Shown: positions 28,410-39,500 of the stretch, one piece after another | Numbering within the stretch: the stretch's first letter is position 1 | How the letters are laid out: every line of letters begins with the position of its first letter | Assembly: GCF_014062315.1 (NCBI RefSeq) | Contig: NZ_JACGLT010000001.1 | Coordinates: forward strand, 434,001-498,000 | Length of the DNA: 64,000 nt | Origin: Gelidibacter maritimus | GTDB lineage: Bacteria > Bacteroidota > Bacteroidia > Flavobacteriales > Flavobacteriaceae | Direction of reading: 5' to 3' | The notes under the pieces: generated by a model | What the model saw: the letters and a program-made list of their open reading frames with translations, nothing else | What the model was told of the DNA's origin: nothing | Databases searched by the model: none | Position numbers and translations under genes: made by a program

Positions 28410-29099
28410 TTAGAAATTCGGGCTCAGTTCAAATTCTTTATAGAAGTTGTCCAGTATTTCCAATACTTCATCTGGGGTATCAACCAAATGAATCAGGTCC
28501 ATATCTTTGGCACTGATATTACTAAACGAGTCCAAAAGTGTGGTTCTTACCCAGTCTAAAAGACCTGACCAAAATTCAGTGCCCACTAGAATAATAGGAA
28601 ATTCTTCAATCTTATTTGTTTGAATGAGGGTGATGGCTTCAAACAATTCGTCCAAAGTTCCAAATCCACCGGGCATCACTACAAAGCCTTGGGAGTATTT
28701 AACGAACATGACCTTTCTCACAAAGAAATAGTCAAAATCTAAGCTTTTATCAGCGTCAATATACGGATTATCATGCTGTTCAAAAGGCAGATCAATATTT
28801 AATCCAACCGAAGTGCCACCTGCAATGTGTGCCCCCTTATTTCCGGCTTCCATTATACCTGGACCCCCGCCAGTGATAACCCCATAACCATGCTCGACAA
28901 TTTTTTTGGCAATTTCCTCTGCCAATTTATAATATTTATGATCTGGCTTGGTACGTGCCGAACCGAAAACGGAAACACAAGGTCCAATTTTGCTCAATTT
29001 TTCGTAGCCATTTACAAACTCGCCCATTATTTTAAAGATGGCCCATGAATCGTTTGTTTTTATCTCGTTCCAAGCTTTGCTATGTTTTTCTAATCTCAT
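28410..29099 (-). CDS. LOG-family protein (lysine-decarboxylase-like, Rossmann fold)
   Basis: 229 residues with GSARTKPDHKYYKLAE, GYGVITGGGPGIMEAGNKGA and the signature PGGFGTLDELFEAITLIQT (PGGxGTxxE). LOG proteins are cytokinin riboside 5'-monophosphate phosphoribohydrolases or nucleotide-cleaving enzymes; the older name, lysine decarboxylase, is generally wrong. The longer N-terminus (EKHSKAWNEIKTNDSWAIFK) fits the Bacteroidota TIGR00730-type subgroup. Confidence 0.9.
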   Translation of the reverse strand: MRLEKHSKAWNEIKTNDSWAIFKIMGEFVNGYEKLSKIGPCVSVFGSARTKPDHKYYKLAEEIAKKIVEHGYGVITGGGPGIMEAGNKGAHIAGGTSVGLNIDLPFEQHDNPYIDADKSLDFDYFFVRKVMFVKYSQGFVVMPGGFGTLDELFEAITLIQTNKIEEFPIILVGTEFWSGLLDWVRTTLLDSFSNISAKDMDLIHLVDTPDEVLEILDNFYKEFELSPNF

Positions 29100-29499
29100 T
29101 ATCTGTAGGTCTATTTTTATTGATTATTTGTATTTTTAGTCTCGGTTTTCAGTCTCAGTCTTCAGTTAGGGTTACATATTGCCAATTCCTATATTAGGGA
29201 CATACACTCATGCCTCATGCCTAACATTATGCCAAAACACACAAATTTAATAGAAAAAACCTAATAAGTTCTATTCAATTGGTTTTAAAACCGTTTTGTT
29301 TTGACTTTTTAAATTACAAGTGATGACTTGGAGTTATAGAACGAAGTATTATAGATTAATCCGCATCACAGCCGTTCACACTATTTCAATTTAAAATGTG
29401 GAGGCCTGTCCGACCGGCACCGGCGGGCACGAGGTATGAAAAAGGAATTGGCTTTTTCGATGAGGGTAGGTCTAAAGATTTAAGCCCATCAGTGAGAAT
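29100..29499. other. Intergenic stretch with short repeats, no gene seen
   Basis: Contains short redundant phrases (CAGTCTCAGTCTTCAGT near 29150, TCATGCCTCATGCC near 29209) and a GC-rich fragment at 29400-29432 (CTGTCCGACCGGCACCGGCG). The latter resembles degenerate GC-rich repeats elsewhere in the window. No coding frame is convincing. Confidence 0.4.
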
Positions 29500-29533
29500 A
29501 AAAAAAGAGACAAATTATAAAATTTGCCTCTTC
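29500..29533 (-). terminator. Rho-independent terminator of the small membrane protein gene
   Basis: On the minus strand: GAGGCAAATT, short loop, AATTTGTCTC, then a run of T. It is a 10-bp stem with one G-U pair, lying 37 bp after the stop of the 55-residue gene. Confidence 0.8.
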
Positions 29534-29569
29534 ACAGGTTCATGTCGTGTTATACTATATCAATGCTAT

Positions 29570-29743
<174 letters not shown>

Positions 29744-29864
29744 TTAGTTTTAAAGTTACATCACTAAGATAGTAAAGTTATAAGCTTGTTAATGTGCTGT
29801 TTTGCATAAATCTTTGACCATATTCATAGTGTTTTACTTGTAAACTCTAAAAAACTTCTTCTTT

Positions 29865-32708
29865 TTATTGGTTTTTGAGTTCTTCTTTAAGGAAGCGTGC
29901 AGTATAACTTTTCTTGTGTTTTGCAACTTCTTCTGGCGTACCTTCCACAATAATCTGTCCACCACCTTTACCGCCTTCATAACCAATATCAATAATATAG
30001 TCCACAATTTTAATCACATCCATATTGTGCTCGATAATTAAAATAGTATTGCCCTTGTTGACGAGTTCGTTTAGCACGTTCATCAATACCCGGATGTCTT
30101 CAAAGTGCAAACCGGTAGTGGGTTCATCCAGGATATAAAAGGTATTACCAGTATCGCGTTTGCTCAATTCAGTGGCCAATTTAATCCGTTGTGCCTCACC
30201 TCCAGACAGGGTGGTGCTTTGTTGGCCAAGTGTGATATAGCCCAAACCTACATCCTTTATAGTTTGCAGTTTTTTGTGGATTTTAGGAATATGCTCGAAA
30301 AAATCGACAGCTTCATTGATGGTCATATCCAGCACATCACTTATTGATTTTCCTTTATAACGGATTTCTAAGGTTTCTCGATTAAATCGTTTCCCCTGAC
30401 AGGTTTCGCACTCGACATAAACATCTGGAAGAAAGTTCATTTCAATAACTCTTAAACCGGCGCCTTGACAAGTCTCACAGCGTCCGCCTTTGACATTAAA
30501 GCTAAAACGACCTGGTTTATAACCACGAATCATAGCCTCAGGAATTTTTGCAAACAAGCTCCGAACTTCGTCAAAAGTTTTAGTGTAAGTAGCAGGATTA
30601 CTTCGTGGCGTTCGTCCGATGGGCGATTGGTTGATGTCAATGACTTTGTCAATATGTTCCAGGCCTTTGATGCTTTTGTAGGGCATTGGTTTTTTAACGC
30701 CGTTAAAATAATGGGCATTCAGAATCGGGTAGAGGGTCTCATTAATTAAAGTCGATTTACCACTACCAGAAACCCCGGTCACACCAAGCATCATTCCCAA
30801 CGGAAGCTTTACGGAAACGTTTTTAAGATTATTTCCTGTACAGCCTTTCAACTCAAGAAATTTGCCGTTGCCATCCCGACGTTTTTTAGGAATCTCAATT
30901 TGTTTGGTACCATTGAGATAATCTGCAGTAAGCGTATTGTGCGTCTTTAATTCTTCTGGAGTACCCGTGCTAATAATTTCTCCACCATGCTTGCCTGCTC
31001 TCGGTCCGATATCAATGACATAATCCGCGCTTTCAATCATGTCTTTATCATGTTCTACTACAATCACAGAATTACCAATATCGCGAAGTGATAATAATGA
31101 TTTAATCAGTTTTTCATTATCCCTTTGATGCAATCCAATACTTGGTTCATCCAAAATATAAAGAACACCTACCAATTGAGATCCAATTTGAGTTGCCAAT
31201 CGGATCCGTTGTGCTTCACCTCCGGACAGGGATTTTGAGCTTCTGTTAAGCGATAGATAATCCAAACCTACATCTAACAAAAACTGTAATCGGGTTCTAA
31301 TTTCTTTGATGATTTCTTCCGATATCAATAATTGCTTTTCAGAAATCTGAGACGACAAATCTGAAAACCATGCGGCTAAATCGACTATATCTTTATTTGC
31401 CAAATCTGCAATATTCAATCCGTTCACTTTAAAATAAAGCGATTCTTGTCGCAAGCGTGAGCCGTGACATTCATCACATTCCACCTTGTCCATATATTCT
31501 TTTGCCCAGCGTTTCAACGAGGTCGTCTCGGCTGCGGCAAATTGGTTTTCTATAAAATTGGCCACGCCTTCAAAATCAATCTTATAATCGCGGGTAACGC
31601 CTAGTGTTTTACTTTCTACAGAAAACTTTTCGCTTCCACCGTACAAGATCATTTGTTTTGCTTCTTCAGGAATGCCTTTGTAAGGATCGGTCAACTGAAA
31701 ATTGAACCGTTGGGCAATGGTTTCAAATTGCTTGAAAATCCAACTATTTTTGTAGGGGCCATGTGGTGCCAGCGCGCCTGCCTTAATGGATAGGCTATCG
31801 TCGGGAATGATTTTTTTCTCATTGACCTGATAGAGTTTTCCAATCCCGTTACACTTTGGACATGCGCCTTTTGGCGAATTGAACGAAAAATTATTGGGTT
31901 CCGGATTAGGATAGGAGACTCCCGTAGTAGGACACATCAAACTTCTACTGAAGTATCGGGTTTCGCTAGTATCATGATCTAAAACCATTAAAATATCATC
32001 ACCGTGATACATGGCAGTATTGATGGTCTCTGTAAGGCGTTTATCATTGTCATCCGAGTCGTCAATCTTGAGTCGGTCAATAACAATTTCGATATCGTGG
32101 TTTTTGTAACGGTCTAATTTCATCCCCTTGACAAGGTCTCTCACTTCACCATCTGCACGGACTTTTACAAAACCCTGTTTTGCGATTTGCTCAAACAATT
32201 CACGGTAATGTCCCTTTCTTGTACGGATGACAGGCGCTAAAATGTTGATGCGTTTGCCATTATAATTTTCCTTGATCAAATTCTTGATTTGCTCATCCGT
32301 ATAACTCACCATTTTTTCGCCTGTGTTATAGCTATAGGCATCACTCGCCCGAGCGTAAAGCAGACGTAAAAAATCGTAAATCTCAGTAATGGTGCCCACA
32401 GTGGAGCGGGGCGATTTGCTGGTCGTTTTCTGTTCTATGGCAATGACTGGCGAAAGACCATCAATTTTATCAACATCAGGGCGTTCCAAACCACCCAAAA
32501 ACTGACGTGCATAGGCTGAAAATGTTTCAATATACCGACGTTGGCCTTCGGCATAAATCGTATCAAATGCCAGGGACGATTTTCCACTTCCTGAAAGTCC
32601 GGTAATAACCACAAGTTTCTCTCGGGGAATGGAAACATCTATATTTTTTAGGTTGTGAACGCGTGCGCCCTGTACCTCAATTTTTTCTTCAAATTCACTC
32701 ATATTCAT
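29865..32708 (-). CDS. uvrA: Excinuclease ABC subunit A
   Basis: Damage-recognition ATPase of nucleotide excision repair, 947 residues. Two ABC modules are visible: the first Walker [14 protein letters not shown] near residue 40 and the second [10 protein letters not shown] near 650. ABC signatures are LSGGEAQRI (both halves). Zinc fingers are CPKCNGIG and CETCQGAG with CETCQGKR, plus the insertion finger CDECHGSR. Walker B regions are [12 protein letters not shown] and [12 protein letters not shown]. All typical features are intact. The start is ATG 32708; ATG two codons later is equally possible. Confidence 0.98.
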   Translation of the reverse strand: MNMSEFEEKIEVQGARVHNLKNIDVSIPREKLVVITGLSGSGKSSLAFDTIYAEGQRRYIETFSAYARQFLGGLERPDVDKIDGLSPVIAIEQKTTSKSPRSTVGTITEIYDFLRLLYARASDAYSYNTGEKMVSYTDEQIKNLIKENYNGKRINILAPVIRTRKGHYRELFEQIAKQGFVKVRADGEVRDLVKGMKLDRYKNHDIEIVIDRLKIDDSDDNDKRLTETINTAMYHGDDILMVLDHDTSETRYFSRSLMCPTTGVSYPNPEPNNFSFNSPKGACPKCNGIGKLYQVNEKKIIPDDSLSIKAGALAPHGPYKNSWIFKQFETIAQRFNFQLTDPYKGIPEEAKQMILYGGSEKFSVESKTLGVTRDYKIDFEGVANFIENQFAAAETTSLKRWAKEYMDKVECDECHGSRLRQESLYFKVNGLNIADLANKDIVDLAAWFSDLSSQISEKQLLISEEIIKEIRTRLQFLLDVGLDYLSLNRSSKSLSGGEAQRIRLATQIGSQLVGVLYILDEPSIGLHQRDNEKLIKSLLSLRDIGNSVIVVEHDKDMIESADYVIDIGPRAGKHGGEIISTGTPEELKTHNTLTADYLNGTKQIEIPKKRRDGNGKFLELKGCTGNNLKNVSVKLPLGMMLGVTGVSGSGKSTLINETLYPILNAHYFNGVKKPMPYKSIKGLEHIDKVIDINQSPIGRTPRSNPATYTKTFDEVRSLFAKIPEAMIRGYKPGRFSFNVKGGRCETCQGAGLRVIEMNFLPDVYVECETCQGKRFNRETLEIRYKGKSISDVLDMTINEAVDFFEHIPKIHKKLQTIKDVGLGYITLGQQSTTLSGGEAQRIKLATELSKRDTGNTFYILDEPTTGLHFEDIRVLMNVLNELVNKGNTILIIEHNMDVIKIVDYIIDIGYEGGKGGGQIIVEGTPEEVAKHKKSYTARFLKEELKNQ

Positions 32709-32944
32709 AGCAATCTTGCCTGATTTACAGACAGGTTTGCAAAGGTACTGATTATGAAGTAAAAAATGAAGAAGTGCCTATTTAGAGTTTTGTTAAATAA
32801 TGTTGGTAGACTATTGAAAAGTATAATGTCATTTAATCAAGAAGTCTAAAAGTTCAAGAATATGTAAGAATATTATGATGACGTTTGTTCCTTTTACCGA
32901 TGGTGTTGATAAATAGATTACATTAACTTCAAAATCAATTTATT

Positions 32945-34651
32945 ATGAATTTTAGAATTACTTTTTTCGTCATTATTTCAAGTCTATGCATATCGACCAC
33001 TTCACTTTATTCGCAAAACCCAACTTTTGAATGGGTAAAGCAAATTGGTGGCAGTGGTGCTATAGTAGCATCTACAATTACCACCGATTTAAACGGACAA
33101 CTTTACGTTGGAGGACATTTTTCGGGAACAGCCGATTTGGACCCAGGAGAATCCTCTGCCAATTTTACCTCCAATGGATATACAGATGCTTTTATTCAAA
33201 AATTGGATACCGATGGCAATTTGCTTTGGGTTAAAAAATTTGGTGGTGTTTCTGAAGAATATGCGCATTCAATCACTACTGACGCCTTGGGAAATGTTTA
33301 TTTGACTGGAGTTTTTGCCTATACTGTAGACTTTAATCCGGATGGTGAACCTGCAGTATTTACCTCAAATGGTGATTATGACACTTATATAATTAAATAT
33401 GATACCAACGGCAATTTTCAGTGGGTTAAGCAATTGGGAGGTGTCGAAAATGATTTTGGATATGCCATCCGTACCGACTTGAATGGTGGTGTTTATATTT
33501 GCGGGTTTTTTCGAGAAACCGTAGATTTTGATCCAGGAGAGGGTGTCTATAATATGACTTCAAACGGCGATTCAGAGGCGTACCTGTTAAAATTGAATAC
33601 TGACGGTGAGTTTATCTGGGCGAAACAATATGGTGGTGTTTTGTCAGAATATCCACTGGCTATAGCTTTGGATGCAAACGGTGATGTTTACTTGACGGGC
33701 GACTTTAAAGGTACGGTAGATTTTAATCCTGGAATGGATGATTCTATTTTAACCTCTGCAGGTTATGAAGATATCTTTATTCTTAAAGTTGATGAAAACG
33801 GCGATTTTATTTGGGTAAAACAAATGGGAAGCGTGGGCGTTGATAAAGGTACCTCCATTTCAGTAGATGCTCAGGGCAATGTCTATACGACGGGTCATTT
33901 CGTTCAAACTGTAGATTTTGACCCTGGTGATGGTGTTTTTAATATGACAGCCACAGGTGGTTCTAATGTATTTGTTCAAAAATTGGACACCAACGGTAAT
34001 TTTTTGTGGGCCAACTATATGGGCGGAAGAGGCAATGACGAAGGAGTGTCAATCACAAATGATGCTGATGGTAACGTTATCATAACTGGAAATTTCTTTA
34101 ATCAAGCTGACTTTGATTCAGGTGTTGGAAATTTAAGTCTAACGTCTCAAGAAGGCTATGATATGTTTATCCAGAAATTTGATCCTGACGGCAAGCATAT
34201 TTGGCTCAGACAGATGGGAGGACCAAGTATTGACAAGACAGCATCTACAGTTGTGGAGGCTTCTGGAAAAATTTATACGGTGGGATATTTTTATAATTCA
34301 GCCGACTTTAATATTGGTAAAAGTACCGGGAAACTCACGTCTTACGGACGAAATGATGGGTTTATTCAGAAACTTTCGATGGAAACCATGTCCGTTGAAG
34401 ATTTTGCCCTCACCGATGGTTTGGTGCTGTATCCCAACCCTACAAAAGGTGACTTTTCGGTTACTTTTAAACATGAGCAGGCCAAGGTCTACTTAAGATT
34501 ACTTTCCGTTACAGGACAGGTGCTAATGAATAAGCAGTATCAGCATACAAAGAAGATTGCTATTGAATTACATCAACCCAAAGGTATTTATTTTCTTGAA
34601 ATTTCGGACCACCGATCAACAAAAACCGTGATGAAAATTATAAAAAATTAG
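32945..34651 (+). CDS. Secreted SBBP-type beta-propeller protein with type IX sorting tail
   Basis: 568 residues with an N-terminal signal (MNFRITFFVIISSLCISTTS). About seven repeats of some 65 residues follow. Each has a W-[VLA]-[KR]-x-x-GG phrase (WVKQIGG, WVKKFGG, WVKQLGG, WAKQYGG, WVKQMGS, WLRQMGG) plus G-x-Y-x-x-G-x-F and D-F-[DN]-P-G, typical of SBBP/seven-bladed propellers. The C-terminal 80 residues form a type IX secretion sorting domain (LYPNPTKGDF, VTGQVL, GIYFLEI). The protein should be exported to the cell surface or medium. A strong terminator follows. Confidence 0.9.
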   Translation: MNFRITFFVIISSLCISTTSLYSQNPTFEWVKQIGGSGAIVASTITTDLNGQLYVGGHFSGTADLDPGESSANFTSNGYTDAFIQKLDTDGNLLWVKKFGGVSEEYAHSITTDALGNVYLTGVFAYTVDFNPDGEPAVFTSNGDYDTYIIKYDTNGNFQWVKQLGGVENDFGYAIRTDLNGGVYICGFFRETVDFDPGEGVYNMTSNGDSEAYLLKLNTDGEFIWAKQYGGVLSEYPLAIALDANGDVYLTGDFKGTVDFNPGMDDSILTSAGYEDIFILKVDENGDFIWVKQMGSVGVDKGTSISVDAQGNVYTTGHFVQTVDFDPGDGVFNMTATGGSNVFVQKLDTNGNFLWANYMGGRGNDEGVSITNDADGNVIITGNFFNQADFDSGVGNLSLTSQEGYDMFIQKFDPDGKHIWLRQMGGPSIDKTASTVVEASGKIYTVGYFYNSADFNIGKSTGKLTSYGRNDGFIQKLSMETMSVEDFALTDGLVLYPNPTKGDFSVTFKHEQAKVYLRLLSVTGQVLMNKQYQHTKKIAIELHQPKGIYFLEISDHRSTKTVMKIIKN

Positions 34652-34725
34652 AATTGTGTTTGCTATGGAAACGGTAATTGTTTTTAGATGACATACGCAA
34701 CAGATGGCGTTAACTGCCGTTTTAT

Positions 34726-34755
34726 AAAATCCCGAATGTTTTCGGGATTTTTTTA
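34726..34755 (+). terminator. Rho-independent terminator
   Basis: AAAATCCCGAA, short loop, TTCGGGATTTTTTT. An 8-10 bp stem with a run of seven T, 75 bp after the stop of the type IX-sorted protein gene. Confidence 0.88.
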
Positions 34756-34848
34756 GTGATTTTCATTTGTTCAAAACTATATAAGAATGTGAGTGTCCAA
34801 TGACGATCAGATTTATTATTATTGTAATTCAAAATAAAAAATCAGACC

Positions 34849-35370
34849 ATGCAATTATTAGGAATCAGCTCCAGAATCAATCACCCGGAATTTGGCAAGG
34901 GTGTTGTCACAAATGTAACCTCAAAACATTACTGGGTGACATTTATTGAAGGTGGATTGGAAACGATAGACTTAGATAGCGACTTTGAAGTTATTGAAGC
35001 CGCCGAAGATGATGTGGATACCATCAGTTTTTACGAAGTGGAAAATACTTTGAAATCCATTCTGAAAAAATGGAGTGATGTGAGTGAAGTCGTCAATATT
35101 GGCGATAAATGGAAAGGAGGCAAACTCATCATGCAACCTGGCGACTCCAATTTAAAAGCAACAGAAGTCCCGATCGACACTTTTTTTCACAAAATCACCA
35201 TGGTGCGCGACCGTTTACGTGTGATGGAACAAAAGATCAATAGTAGCAATCTTGAAGAGCAGGAGAAAATTGATTTGCAGCAGTATATCACCAGAAGTTA
35301 CGGAAGCTTAACCACATTTAATGTGCTGTTTAAACTTAAAGACCATAATTTTGTGGGACAGCGGAAGTAG
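34849..35370 (+). CDS. Hypothetical protein with an SH3/Tudor-like N-terminus
   Basis: 173 residues, no signal or membrane segment. Residues 5-50 (SRINHPEFGKGVVTNVTSKH, then WVTFIEGGLETID) resemble the small Tudor-like module at the end of PcrA/UvrD helicases, including the FGKG turn. The remainder is helical and charged. I know no function. The family appears to be Bacteroidota-specific from memory. The likeness suggests binding to nucleic acid or RNA polymerase, which is inference only. Confidence 0.7.
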   Translation: MQLLGISSRINHPEFGKGVVTNVTSKHYWVTFIEGGLETIDLDSDFEVIEAAEDDVDTISFYEVENTLKSILKKWSDVSEVVNIGDKWKGGKLIMQPGDSNLKATEVPIDTFFHKITMVRDRLRVMEQKINSSNLEEQEKIDLQQYITRSYGSLTTFNVLFKLKDHNFVGQRK

Positions 35371-35623
35371 TTGGCAGTCTTCCCGCGTTCGCAATATGCT
35401 ACGGACGGGCAAGCAGTTGGCGGTCTTTGGTTTTAGTCTATAGAAATAGGGTGAGAGGTGAGTTGTTGAGAGGTGAGAAGTAGCATCAGAGATTAGGTAT
35501 TAGGTATTTGTTGGTTTGGTAAGAAGTAAAAAGTAGTGGACTGTTTTAATGGAATAAAGGATAGGGTTCTGAGGAAATCTTCGTGATCAGCGGGACATTT
35601 TCCTTCAGTCGTGAAGAAGAACA

Positions 35624-36343
35624 TTAGTTCGTGCCTACCAAATCCGTAATCTCCAATCCAAAGACCATAAACTTATGAAACGTCGGTAATTTGGCACCAC
35701 TTTCAGTAGTTGTCCAATCGCTCCATGTGGCTTCCAGTCCATCGATGGGGAGTATATCTACCCACATTTGGAAGCTTTTAGGTTTTCCTGAAGCATCCAA
35801 ATGCCATAAATAAGAATCGCCAGGCGTCGTTCCACCTGAAGTGTAAGTGACCAAGAGTCCATCAGTTCCATTTTCAAGAGTTACCATACGGCGTTCTGTG
35901 CCAGGATCAAACACTTTGTAAGGTGCAACCAGCCAAAACGAATCGTTATTAAAATTAGAGACCGCTTTATCAATGAGTCTTTTAGAAGATTCCCCGTCAA
36001 CTTTTTCCTCGTTTTCAAAGGCTTCACTTTTGGGCGGATCGTTCAAATCCAAATCCACGCGATAGGCTTTCCAATAGACCTGACAGGTGTTTTCTGCTTT
36101 ATTCCATTTATAATGATGACGTTTATTGAAGGTCCATTCTATATAGTTTGTATTCTCATAGGCTTCATAATCTAAAGCATTGAGCATTTTAGTTGCCAAT
36201 ACTTCTGCAGGTTCACCTTTGGTTCCCGTTGGTAAATCCTCGTCGTATTTGAGATACAAAAAACCGAAGAAGAGCAGGGTAGGAAGCGTGAAGAACACGA
36301 TTACTCCAGCAATAATTTTTAGAACTTTTTTTGGTTTGGCCAA
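35624..36343 (-). CDS. Hypothetical membrane-anchored protein
   Basis: 239 residues with one N-terminal membrane segment (about residues 10-30, IIAGVIVFFTLPTLLFFGFLYL). The soluble part reads as a lipocalin/LolA-like beta domain (YIEWTFNKRHHYKWNKAENT, WLVAPYKVFDPGTERR, SFQMWVDILPIDGL). No named family is recognised. The start is TTG at 36343; no nearby in-frame ATG keeps the complete anchor. Confidence 0.7.
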   Translation of the reverse strand: MAKPKKVLKIIAGVIVFFTLPTLLFFGFLYLKYDEDLPTGTKGEPAEVLATKMLNALDYEAYENTNYIEWTFNKRHHYKWNKAENTCQVYWKAYRVDLDLNDPPKSEAFENEEKVDGESSKRLIDKAVSNFNNDSFWLVAPYKVFDPGTERRMVTLENGTDGLLVTYTSGGTTPGDSYLWHLDASGKPKSFQMWVDILPIDGLEATWSDWTTTESGAKLPTFHKFMVFGLEITDLVGTN

Positions 36344-36551
36344 TGGTTGTGGGTTTTATTTGCGAAGATAGGTATTTCATTGGGTTGTGACACAGAGATT
36401 CGCAGGGTAGTTACGCAGAGTTTAGCAGACCTGCCTGCCGGCAAGGCATGGATTTCACAAAGCTACGCAGAGTTTTATCTTAGGGACTATCAATAATTTT
36501 TAAATCTTCGTGTCGCTCTGTGTTTCTCCGTGCATCTCTGTGATACAACTC
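36344..36551. repeat. Intergenic degenerate inverted-repeat element
   Basis: Related phrases flank the stretch on opposite strands: CACAGAGATTCGCAG near 36391 and CTCTGTGTTTCTCCGTGCAT near 36516. A GC-rich palindromic core, CCTGCCTGCCGGCAAGGCA, lies at 36430-36448. The arrangement is typical of small non-coding repeats scattered between flavobacterial genes. Confidence 0.5.
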
Positions 36552-39500
36552 CTAATTTTCGTTTTCATACCCCTCAGGTCGTTTCCATCTCACTGGAGCC
36601 GCTGGTTCTGGTTTCATTTCAAATTCTTGGGTTTCCAGAAGTTTTAGGGCTTCCTTAACGCCACGTTCCAATTGCGGATCGCCACCGTCTTGAGTGCCTT
36701 TTGGGGTTTGTATGACTTCTATGTCTGGCGCAACACCTTCGCCTTCAACGGCCCATTCGCCATTGACATCATAAAAACCGCCACGTGGTGCTACCATGCG
36801 CCCGCCGTCAATAAAAGGAGGTGTGTCCCAAGTACCCACTAATCCGCCCCATGTTCTGGTGCCAATCAGCGGTCCGATGTTTTTCGCTTTAAACATATAA
36901 GGCAGTAAATCGCCTCCAGAGCCTGCACGTTCATTGATCAGCATGACTTTTGGTCCCCAAATGCCTGCCATGGGTGTGGTCCAAGGTCGGTTATCGTTGG
37001 TTTTACTGTTGAAGTAACCAAACAGCTCACGAGACATGATATCGATCATATAATCTGCCGCTGATCCGCCACCATTGTTGCGCTCGTCAATAATCACACC
37101 TTTTTTATCCTGTTGCGCAAAATAATACCTGTTGAAGGACGCAAATCCAGGTTGGCTTGTATTTGGCACATATACATAGGCCAATTTACCATCGGAGAGT
37201 TCATCAACCTTTTTACGGTTGCCTTCTACCCAATCCATATACCGAAGCCCTCTTTCATTGGTTACTGGCTTTACCAAAAATGATTTAGCACCTGTTTTTG
37301 ATGGTTTGCTGTTCACTTCAATTGTCGTTTCCCGATTTGCGGTTTGTTCCAAAAGGCTGTAAATATTTTCTTTTGGATTCACTGTTTTACCATTGATGGA
37401 AATGATATAATCGCCCTCGTTCACGTTTATGCCTGGTAAGCCTAAAGGTGCGTAGATATCTGGATTCCATGTTTCGCCCGTGTAAATTTTTCTGATCCGA
37501 TAACCGTCAGTCGTCCATTCAAAGTCGCATCCCAACAAGCCCACTGGCACACGATCAATTTTCGGCATATCGCCACCAGATACGTAGGAGTGCCCAATGG
37601 ACACCTCGCCACTCATAATATCTATGACATAATTTAAATCTGTTCTGTGCCGTACATGGTCAATCCACGGCGCATACCATTCATAAATGGTATCCCAAGG
37701 AGCCCCATGGACGTTATTTACATAAAGGAAATCACGCATATAGCGCCAGCCTTCCTTGAACATTTGATGGTATTCTTCTTTGGGATCTACTTTTATTTTA
37801 AGATCCATTTTGAGTTTTTCCTCATCTTTTGGAGGTTTTGATGTGTTGACAATGCTCCAGTTATTGTTTTGTCTGATCAAGGCATTTTCACGATCTGCAG
37901 AAACGACCATTTCGGAAATGTTTTTCGCATAATCCGTGGCTTTTCCATCTTCTAAGCTATAACTGTGTATTTTTTGTCCTGATTCATCTGGAATTGTCTC
38001 TGCAACAAAAACAACGTTCTTTGGACCTTTAATTAATCCAACATACTTAGCTTGTTTAAGCTGAAGTGGAACAGTGCGATTGAAAATATTGTCTTTATCA
38101 ATGACAATTTTAGGGACTTCAGTTAGGTCGTCTTTGGAATCGCTTTTTTTCTTTTTGTCGTCTTTCTTGCCTTCTGATTTATCGTCCTGTTTTTTGGAAT
38201 TTTCTTCATCCGTTTTTGGAAGGATTGGCGCATCATCTTTACTGTTCAAAACGATAGCATACAGCCCACGGGTCACATTCACATCATAAGAACTCATATC
38301 CAACCAACCTGAAGTGAGTCCGTAATTGGTACTTGCCAAGGTAAAAATATACTTTCCTGTAGCATCCCAAACTGGGGTTATGGCATCGGCCATCCCATCT
38401 GTAATTTGAATGTTCTCATTGGTGTCAACATTATAGACAAAAATAGCCTTGAAATGGCTTTCCAATTGTTTGGCATAGGCGATCCATTTACTGTCGGGAG
38501 ACCAAACCGGATTCATGGAACGTTCAGGGTGGGCATACCGATCCGTATCTGCCTTAACGGCTTTTTTTGTGTCTAAATTCAGCACCCAGATATTGTAGTC
38601 AGTATCAGTATATGCAATGTGTTTTCCGTCATTGGACCACTCCGGTTTAAAGAAAAAGGTGGCATTGGGTAAGGTGATTTCCTCTTGATTGTTACCATCT
38701 TGATCGGCCACAACCATTTTATAATTACCGCTGGCATCAGAAAACCAGGCTATTTTATCACCTTTGGGAGACCAGATAGGACTGCGGTCGGCTACTCCTG
38801 ATGTGTTGGTAAGATTCCGCCAAGTACCATGTTCTTTCGGAACTGTAAAAATATCCCCACGATGCTCAAAAACAGCACGCATGCCTTTTGGTGAAATTTG
38901 CGGATTGCTCAATCGGTTAGCGGAAACGTCTTCCCATCGTGGCCTCGCAAAATTCAAGTCGCCCGTTGCAGTAATATGCAGCGGTTTGGTATCTAAAGTT
39001 TCAACATTTAAAAGATGGAGATAACCACCCTGTTCATAAACAATTTGATCTTGATTGGCACTTAGACTTTTAACGTCAAATTTTTTGTGGAAGGTAATTT
39101 GTTTTTCGGTTTTGGTTTTCGGATCAAAGGACCAGATATTGCTGGTGTAATCACGTTCTGACAAATAATAAACCACGCCGTTTAACCATATCGGATCTAA
39201 ATGACGTTCTTTATCCAACTGTGGTGTCGTAATTAAATCCTTTGTTTCCAAATCGACAATCCAGATAGGCATGGCCTGTCCGCCGCGATAGTTTCGCCAT
39301 TCAGGATCCCAAGAAGTAATTGGTGTATAGGCAATATATTTTCCATCTGCAGAAATATCGCCGTAGGCTGCTCTTTGCAGGTCTAAAGCTTCTGGAAAAC
39401 TGCCATCTGTTCCAACGGTATATAGTTTTGTAGTTGCCGTAGGTTTGCCTTCACGACCTGAACGGAAGAGAATCTTATTATCTGGTGTCCATCCTTCAAC

